The notes under the pieces were generated by a model. It searched no databases. It worked only from the letters and a program-made list of their open reading frames with translations, and had not been told where the DNA came from. The translations under genes and the position numbers were made by a program. Of a stretch of 64,000 nucleotides of DNA, positions 59,377-64,000 are shown one piece after another (within the stretch, counting starts at the first letter, position 1; each line of letters begins with the position of its first letter). The stretch comes from Pseudomonas sp. MM211 (GTDB lineage Bacteria > Pseudomonadota > Gammaproteobacteria > Pseudomonadales > Pseudomonadaceae): positions 682,001 through 746,000 of the forward strand of contig NZ_CP081942.1 of the NCBI RefSeq assembly GCF_020386635.1. The letters run 5' to 3'.

Positions 59377-60600
59377 TCAGATCACGCCCTGAGCGCGTAG
59401 CGCCTCGATCTGGCCGGCATCCAGTCCGAGTACCTCGGCGAGCACACGCTCGGTATGCTCGCCCAGCAGCGGAGGTGCCTGGCGATACTCAACCGGGCTG
59501 GCCGACAGGCGCAACGGGCTGGCTACCTGCGGCGTGCTGCCGGCCAAGGGGTGTGGCAGATCGATACGCAGGCCGCGGGCGATCACCTGAGGATCGGCGA
59601 ACACCTGCTCCAGATCGTTGACCGGCCCGCACGGCACGCCTGCATCTTCCAGCAGGCCGACCCATTCGACCGTCGTGCGGAATACCGTGACCTGGCGAAT
59701 CAGCGGGATCAGCTCAGTACGATGGGCGACGCGCTGACCATTGCTGGCGAAACGCGGATCGACGCCCCACTCGGGATGCCCGGCCACTTCGCAGAACTTG
59801 CGGAACTGGCTGTCATTGCCAACCGTAAGGATCAGGTCGCCATCGGCGGTCGGGAACGCCTGATAGGGGACGATATTCGGGTGGGCATTGCCCAGGCGCT
59901 TCGGTGACACGCCGGTAGTCAGGTAATTCATCGCCTGATTGGCCAGGCAGGCGACCTGCACGTCGAGCAGCGCCATGTCGATGTGCTGGCCTTCACCGGT
60001 CTTTTCCCGATGGGCCAGGGCAGCCAGCACGGCAACCGTGGCATAGAGCCCGGTGAGAATATCGGTCAGCGCGACGCCGACCTTGACTGGCCCGCCGCCC
60101 TCCCCGCCATCGGGCTGGCCGGTGAGGCTCATCAGCCCGCCGAGCCCCTGGATCATGAAGTCGTAGCCGGCCCGTTTGGCATAAGGGCCGCTCTGGCCGA
60201 AACCGGTGATGGAGCAGTAAATCAGCCGTGGGTTGATCGCCTTCAAGCTGGCGTAGTCCAGCCCGTAGGCAGCCAGGCCGCCGACCTTAAAGTTCTCGAT
60301 GAGGATGTCCGACTTGCCCGCCAGCTCGCGTACCAATCGCTGACCCTCCGCCTGGGTGAAGTCGAGAGTCAGCGATTGCTTGTTGCGGTTGGCCGACAGG
60401 AAATAGGCGGCCTCGCAGGTGTCCCGCCCCTCATCGTCGCGCAAGTAAGGCGGGCCCCAGTGGCGAGTGTCGTCGCCGACCTTGGGGCGTTCGACCTTGA
60501 TCACCTCGGCACCGAGGTCGGCGAGGTTCTGCCCGCACCAAGGCCCGGCGAGTACGCGGGACAGGTCGAGCACACGGAGATGGGAAAGGGCACCGGACAT
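59377..60600 (-). CDS. gcdG: CaiB/BaiF-family CoA-transferase, glutarate-locus type
   Basis: The protein has 407 residues. Class III CoA-transferase traits: N-terminal LRVLDLSRVLAGPWCGQNLADLGAEVIKVE, GYDFMIQGLGGLMSLTG and the catalytic aspartate in GEGQHIDMALLDV. In Pseudomonas this gene accompanies gcdH and its LysR regulator and is thought to activate glutarate to glutaryl-CoA. It lies downstream of gcdH on the same strand with a palindromic repeat between them. The CoA donor (perhaps succinyl-CoA) is inferred. Confidence 0.84.
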   Translation of the reverse strand: MSGALSHLRVLDLSRVLAGPWCGQNLADLGAEVIKVERPKVGDDTRHWGPPYLRDDEGRDTCEAAYFLSANRNKQSLTLDFTQAEGQRLVRELAGKSDILIENFKVGGLAAYGLDYASLKAINPRLIYCSITGFGQSGPYAKRAGYDFMIQGLGGLMSLTGQPDGGEGGGPVKVGVALTDILTGLYATVAVLAALAHREKTGEGQHIDMALLDVQVACLANQAMNYLTTGVSPKRLGNAHPNIVPYQAFPTADGDLILTVGNDSQFRKFCEVAGHPEWGVDPRFASNGQRVAHRTELIPLIRQVTVFRTTVEWVGLLEDAGVPCGPVNDLEQVFADPQVIARGLRIDLPHPLAGSTPQVASPLRLSASPVEYRQAPPLLGEHTERVLAEVLGLDAGQIEALRAQGVI

Positions 60601-60620
60601 CGCAGAGGCCTCGTGCAGTC

Positions 60621-60667
60621 GTGACGCTCGGCGTCACGGGGGACGCTCCCACGCCAGGCGTGGGAGC
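60621..60667. repeat. Palindromes between gcdH and gcdG
   Basis: GTGACGC/GCGTCAC (60621-60637) is followed by GCTCCCACGCC and GGCGTGGGAGC (60645-60667), a dispersed Pseudomonas CCCACGC-type repeat. It may weaken read-through from gcdH to gcdG. Confidence 0.75.
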
Positions 60668-60676
60668 GAGCGACAG

Positions 60677-61858
60677 TCAGAAGAACGCCTGGATGCCGGT
60701 CTGCGCGCGGCCAAGAATCAGCGCGTGCACGTCATGGGTGCCTTCGTAGGTGTTCACCACTTCGAGGTTGACCAGATGGCGCGCCACGCCGAACTCGTCG
60801 CTGATGCCGTTACCGCCGAGCATGTCGCGGGCCATGCGGGCGATATCCAGCGACTTGCCGCAGCTGTTGCGCTTCATGATCGAGGTGATTTCCACCGCTG
60901 CGGTGCCTTCATCCTTCATCCGCCCCAGACGCAGGCAGCCTTGCAGGGCCAGGGTGATCTCGGTCTGCATGTCAGCCAGTTTTTTCTGGATCAACTGGTT
61001 GGCGGCCAGCGGGCGGCCGAACTGCTGACGATCCAGGGTGTACTGACGCGCGGTGTGCCAGCACGCCTCGGCGGCGCCCAGTGCTCCCCAGCTGATGCCG
61101 TAGCGAGCAGAGTTCAGACAGGTGAACGGGCCACGCAGGCCGCGCACGTCCGGGAAGGCGTTCTCTTCAGGACAGAACACGTTGTCCATGACGATCTCGC
61201 CGGTGATCGAGGCGCGCAGGCCGACCTTGCCGTGGATCGCCGGGGCCGACAGCCCTTCCCAGCCCTTTTCCAGCACGAAACCGCGGATCTCGCCGGCGTC
61301 ATCCTTGCCCCAGACCACAAAAACATCCGCGATAGGCGAATTGGTGATCCACATCTTGCTGCCGCTCAGGCGGTAGCCGCCGTCGACCTTCTTCGCCCGG
61401 GTGATCATCGCGCCCGGATCGGAGCCGTGGTTGGGTTCGGTCAGGCCGAAACAGCCGATGTACTCACCGGAAGCCAGCTTGGGCAGGTACTTCTGCTTGG
61501 TGGCTTCGTTGCCGAACTCGTTGATCGGAACCATCACCAGCGACGACTGCACGCTCATCATCGAGCGGTAGCCGGAATCCACACGTTCTACTTCGCGGGC
61601 GATCAAGCCGTAGCACACATAGTTGAGGCCACTGCCGCCATAGGCTTCGGGGATGGTCGCGCCGAGCAGACCGGTGTCACCCATCTCACGGAAAATCGCC
61701 GGGTCGGTCTTCTCATGACGGAAGGCCTCGAGAACCCGCGGCGCCAGCTTGTCGGCGGCGAACTGCTCGGCGCTGTCGCGCACCATGCGTTCTTCTTCGG
61801 TGAGTTGTTGATCGAGCAGCAGCGGGTCGATCCAGTTGAAGCTTGCCTTGGCGGCCAT
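60677..61858 (-). CDS. gcdH: GcdH, glutaryl-CoA dehydrogenase
   Basis: The protein has 393 residues. Acyl-CoA dehydrogenase motifs are [15 protein letters not shown] (FAD binding), [16 protein letters not shown] and the catalytic glutamate in [16 protein letters not shown]. The N-terminal [19 protein letters not shown] is specific to glutaryl-CoA dehydrogenases. It oxidises and decarboxylates glutaryl-CoA to crotonyl-CoA in lysine/glutarate breakdown, passing electrons to ETF. The LysR gene is divergent. Confidence 0.95.
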   Translation of the reverse strand: MAAKASFNWIDPLLLDQQLTEEERMVRDSAEQFAADKLAPRVLEAFRHEKTDPAIFREMGDTGLLGATIPEAYGGSGLNYVCYGLIAREVERVDSGYRSMMSVQSSLVMVPINEFGNEATKQKYLPKLASGEYIGCFGLTEPNHGSDPGAMITRAKKVDGGYRLSGSKMWITNSPIADVFVVWGKDDAGEIRGFVLEKGWEGLSAPAIHGKVGLRASITGEIVMDNVFCPEENAFPDVRGLRGPFTCLNSARYGISWGALGAAEACWHTARQYTLDRQQFGRPLAANQLIQKKLADMQTEITLALQGCLRLGRMKDEGTAAVEITSIMKRNSCGKSLDIARMARDMLGGNGISDEFGVARHLVNLEVVNTYEGTHDVHALILGRAQTGIQAFF

Positions 61859-62016
61859 CGCAGAATCCTCGTGCGTGAACAGTTCTTGTTGGGCTTAGCC
61901 TAGGCAGCTACCGACCTATCGGCAAACGAGTAATTCGCACGCAGTTGTGCGCTTAGCTCACTCCGAGATAGCCTGACCACCTGATAAAAGCACCAATTAG
62001 TGAGGTGTTCGCATAC

Positions 62017-62916
62017 ATGCGCCGCAAGATTCCCAGTACGGCAGCGCTGATCGCCTTCGAGGCCTCGGCACGCCATCAGAGCTTCACCCGCGCAGCGGAC
62101 GAGCTGGCGCTGACCCAGGGCGCCGTCTGCCGGCAGATCGCCGGGCTGGAAGAGTTCCTGGGCGTGGAGCTGTTCCGCCGCTCGCGACGCGGAGTAGTGC
62201 TTACCGAAGCGGGCACGGCGTACGCCGGAAAGGTCGCCGCTCAGCTCGATGCCGTGGAGCGCGAAACCTTGGCGCTGATGGGGGCTCAAGGCGCCATGAG
62301 TCTGGAGCTGGCCGTGGTGCCGACCTTCGCCACGCAATGGTTGCTGCCGCGGCTGAAGGATTTCCAGCGCCTGCACCCAGAGGTCACCGTGCACCTGACC
62401 AACCGCACCCGCCCGTTCCTGTTCGCCGATACCGGTTTCGACGCGGCGATCTACTTCGGCGATGGCGACTGGTCAGGCACCGCGGCGCACTTTCTGATGC
62501 ACGAACACCTGATGCCGGTGTGTAGCCCGGCGCTGCTCGACGGTGGCACGGTGAGCGCCGAGCGGATCGCCGAACTGCCGCTGTTGCAGCAGAGCACTCG
62601 GCCTTACGCCTGGCGCCAGTGGTTCGCAGCACAAGGGCTGAATGTCGGCCGCGACATGACCGGCCCGCGCCTGGAGCTGTTCTCGATGCTCGCCCAGGCA
62701 GCCTGCCACGAGATGGGCGTGGCGCTGATTCCACCCTTTCTGATCCAGCGCGAACTGGCCGACGGCAGCCTGGTAGTCGCCCTCGACCGCCCGGTACCGG
62801 ACAACGGCCGCGCTTATTACCTGACCGTGCCGGAGCGCAAAGTCGAGTCTGCGGCGCTTAAGGCCTTCCGCGATTGGCTGTTGAGTGAAGCCCAGCAGTA
62901 TCGGACGGTAGGCTGA
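62017..62916 (+). CDS. gcdR: GcdR-like LysR regulator of glutaryl-CoA genes
   Basis: The protein has 299 residues. ATG 62017 (MRRKIPSTAAL) matches family N-termini; a GTG at 62005 is possible. The winged helix HQSFTRAADELALTQGAVCR and a GcvA-like effector domain (TFATQWLLPRLKDFQRLHP) are clear. It is divergent from gcdH across 158 bases, so autoregulation and activation of gcdH-gcdG are expected. Confidence 0.87.
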   Translation: MRRKIPSTAALIAFEASARHQSFTRAADELALTQGAVCRQIAGLEEFLGVELFRRSRRGVVLTEAGTAYAGKVAAQLDAVERETLALMGAQGAMSLELAVVPTFATQWLLPRLKDFQRLHPEVTVHLTNRTRPFLFADTGFDAAIYFGDGDWSGTAAHFLMHEHLMPVCSPALLDGGTVSAERIAELPLLQQSTRPYAWRQWFAAQGLNVGRDMTGPRLELFSMLAQAACHEMGVALIPPFLIQRELADGSLVVALDRPVPDNGRAYYLTVPERKVESAALKAFRDWLLSEAQQYRTVG

Positions 62917-62992
62917 GAGGACGGGGCGGGTTACTCCTGGCGCCCGCCCTACGATCAGCTGCTTTCGCTTTGCTGCCGACCTGCCACTCACC

Positions 62993-64000
62993 CTAGATCC
63001 GGTTGGATGCATCCAGCGCCTTGAGCAGGCGAGCGTCGTGGCCGTAGATATCGGGGCGGAACTGCACCTGCCCGTCGGCGCCGACCTGGGCTGTCCAGTA
63101 CGCCATCAGGATAGGCACCGGGCGCGGCAGATCGGCACGCAGCGTGCGACCACTTTCCCACTGCCTGGCGATCCGCGAACGATCGGTTGGGGTGGCTTCG
63201 GCGAGCAACTGATCGACCAGCTCGGTTACCCGCTCGATGCGCACACAGCCTGAGCTGAACAGCCGTGGCAGGTTGTCGAACAGGCGCTGGCTAGGTGTGT
63301 CGTGCAGGTACACCGAGAAGGGATTGGGGAAACGGATCGCCACTTTGCCTAATGGGCTGTGAGCGCCAGCAGACTGACGAATCATCACGCGGCCGGGGCG
63401 TTCCCAATCGACGCCGCGCGGATCCACCGGATTACCGTCGTAATCGATCACCTGCATATGGTTGGCAGCCAGATAGCCCGCGGCATCACGGCGCAGCTCC
63501 GGCAGCTTGTCCTCGCGCAGAATGGTCGGCGGAATCGTCCAGGTCGGGTTCAAGGTCAGGTGAGTGATCCGCGAGCGCAGCAGCGGCGTAGGCCGGGCCG
63601 GACGGCCGACCTGGGTGCGCGCCTGCCAGGCGATCGCATGGTCACGCAAGAACATCACTTCGGCGCCGGCCACGTCGATCAGTACGCTGGTCGGCTCGAT
63701 CTCGTGGGACAGCCAGCGCAGCCGCTCCAGATTGATGCGAATCTGATCCATGCGCTCACTGGCCGAGCGGTTCAGCTCGGCCAGCGTACCGGGGCCGACC
63801 ACACCATCGGGCTTGAGCAAGTGGTTGCGCTGGAAGGCCTTGACGGCCTCGACCAGCGCAGTGGAGTACACCGAGGTTTCCTCGGCGACCAGTGCCGGGG
63901 CGCCCTGGGACAGATCGCCGTGCAGTTGCAGGCGCTGCTCGAGCAAGGGCACGCGCCCGTCCACCGCGCCAGGACGCAACAGGGTTCCGCCCGGAATCGC
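62993..64000 (-). CDS. YcbB-like L,D-transpeptidase (5' end outside window)
   Basis: The frame is open to base 64000, so the N-terminus, probably with a signal peptide, lies to the right; 335 residues are visible. A peptidoglycan-binding segment comes first (YSTALVEAVKAFQRNHLLKPDGVVGPG). A YkuD catalytic domain follows, with HDTP and FSSGCVRI supplying histidine and nucleophile cysteine. Such enzymes form 3-3 crosslinks in the murein sacculus of the periplasm. The C-terminal extension DIYGHDARLLKAL is typical of the YcbB/LdtD group. Confidence 0.88.
   Translation of the reverse strand, partial: AIPGGTLLRPGAVDGRVPLLEQRLQLHGDLSQGAPALVAEETSVYSTALVEAVKAFQRNHLLKPDGVVGPGTLAELNRSASERMDQIRINLERLRWLSHEIEPTSVLIDVAGAEVMFLRDHAIAWQARTQVGRPARPTPLLRSRITHLTLNPTWTIPPTILREDKLPELRRDAAGYLAANHMQVIDYDGNPVDPRGVDWERPGRVMIRQSAGAHSPLGKVAIRFPNPFSVYLHDTPSQRLFDNLPRLFSSGCVRIERVTELVDQLLAEATPTDRSRIARQWESGRTLRADLPRPVPILMAYWTAQVGADGQVQFRPDIYGHDARLLKALDASNRI

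Noticed and set aside
60467..61903. 478-codon plus-strand frame over gcdH
   Set aside because: The opposite strand encodes a full glutaryl-CoA dehydrogenase with catalytic glutamate; this frame has no recognisable domain.

Overview
The window is chromosomal DNA of a Pseudomonas, most likely a member of the P. mendocina/oleovorans (Ectopseudomonas) group. The genus call rests on an rRNA operon with Pseudomonas-type 16S sequence, the linked glycine-betaine locus (dgcB, etfA/etfB, gbdR, cbcVWX), the oscA-sbp-cysTWA sulfur cluster, the fhpR-fhp and gcdR/gcdH pairs, and families of Pseudomonas REP/BIME repeats. The species group is inference. DNA is GC-rich except for a visibly more AT-rich segment around 36.1-40.1 kb and the rRNA operon.

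Layout. 1-11.1 kb: choline/glycine betaine/dimethylglycine use. This holds the 3' part of dgcB, its electron-transfer flavoprotein genes, the regulator gbdR, and the ABC transporter cbcVWX with a second substrate-binding protein. 11.3-14.1 kb: molybdate uptake modABC behind a ModE-like operator. 14.3-20.5 kb: sulfur starvation genes, with an atypical sigma54-activator-like AAA+ protein, a small serine hydrolase, oscA, and the sulfate importer sbp-cysT-cysW-cysA. 20.6-25.0 kb: TauE/SafE exporter, Mpo1-like protein, Crp/Fnr regulator and PhoD-like phosphatase. 25.2-27.9 kb: glutamine-synthetase-like ligase plus FAD amine oxidase (gamma-glutamyl-amine route). 28.2-32.5 kb: a chemoreceptor with a C-terminal sensor domain, an NADH-dehydrogenase-like flavoprotein, and a response regulator with HDOD domain. 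32.6-35.6 kb: gabD-gabT (GABA to succinate).

35.97-40.15 kb: tRNA-Arg(CCG), a decayed IS66 transposase end, and one large KAP-type P-loop NTPase gene of different base composition. This is an accessory insertion and a candidate anti-phage gene. 40.15-50.1 kb: a catabolic cluster with a LysR regulator, an RraA-like protein, two complete tripartite (TRAP) transporters, a nitrilase-family amidohydrolase and an HpcH/HpaI aldolase; its substrate is unknown. 50.6-56.4 kb: a complete rRNA operon on the minus strand (16S, tRNA-Ile, tRNA-Ala, 23S, 5S) with four tandem promoters. 56.4-59.4 kb: fhpR, carrying a frameshift, and the nitric oxide dioxygenase gene fhp. 59.4-62.9 kb: glutarate/glutaryl-CoA genes (CoA-transferase, gcdH, LysR regulator). 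63.0 kb to the end: a partial L,D-transpeptidase.

The most notable items are: the KAP NTPase island at the tRNA; the double-TRAP catabolic cluster; an exact 21-bp-period array of four dyad sites upstream of oscA; a paired DnaA-box repeat near gbdR; the frameshifted fhpR together with a weak sigma54 -12 box; and hairpin-forming repeats placed between modA and modB and between gabD and gabT. All calls come from reading sequence alone; no database search was possible.
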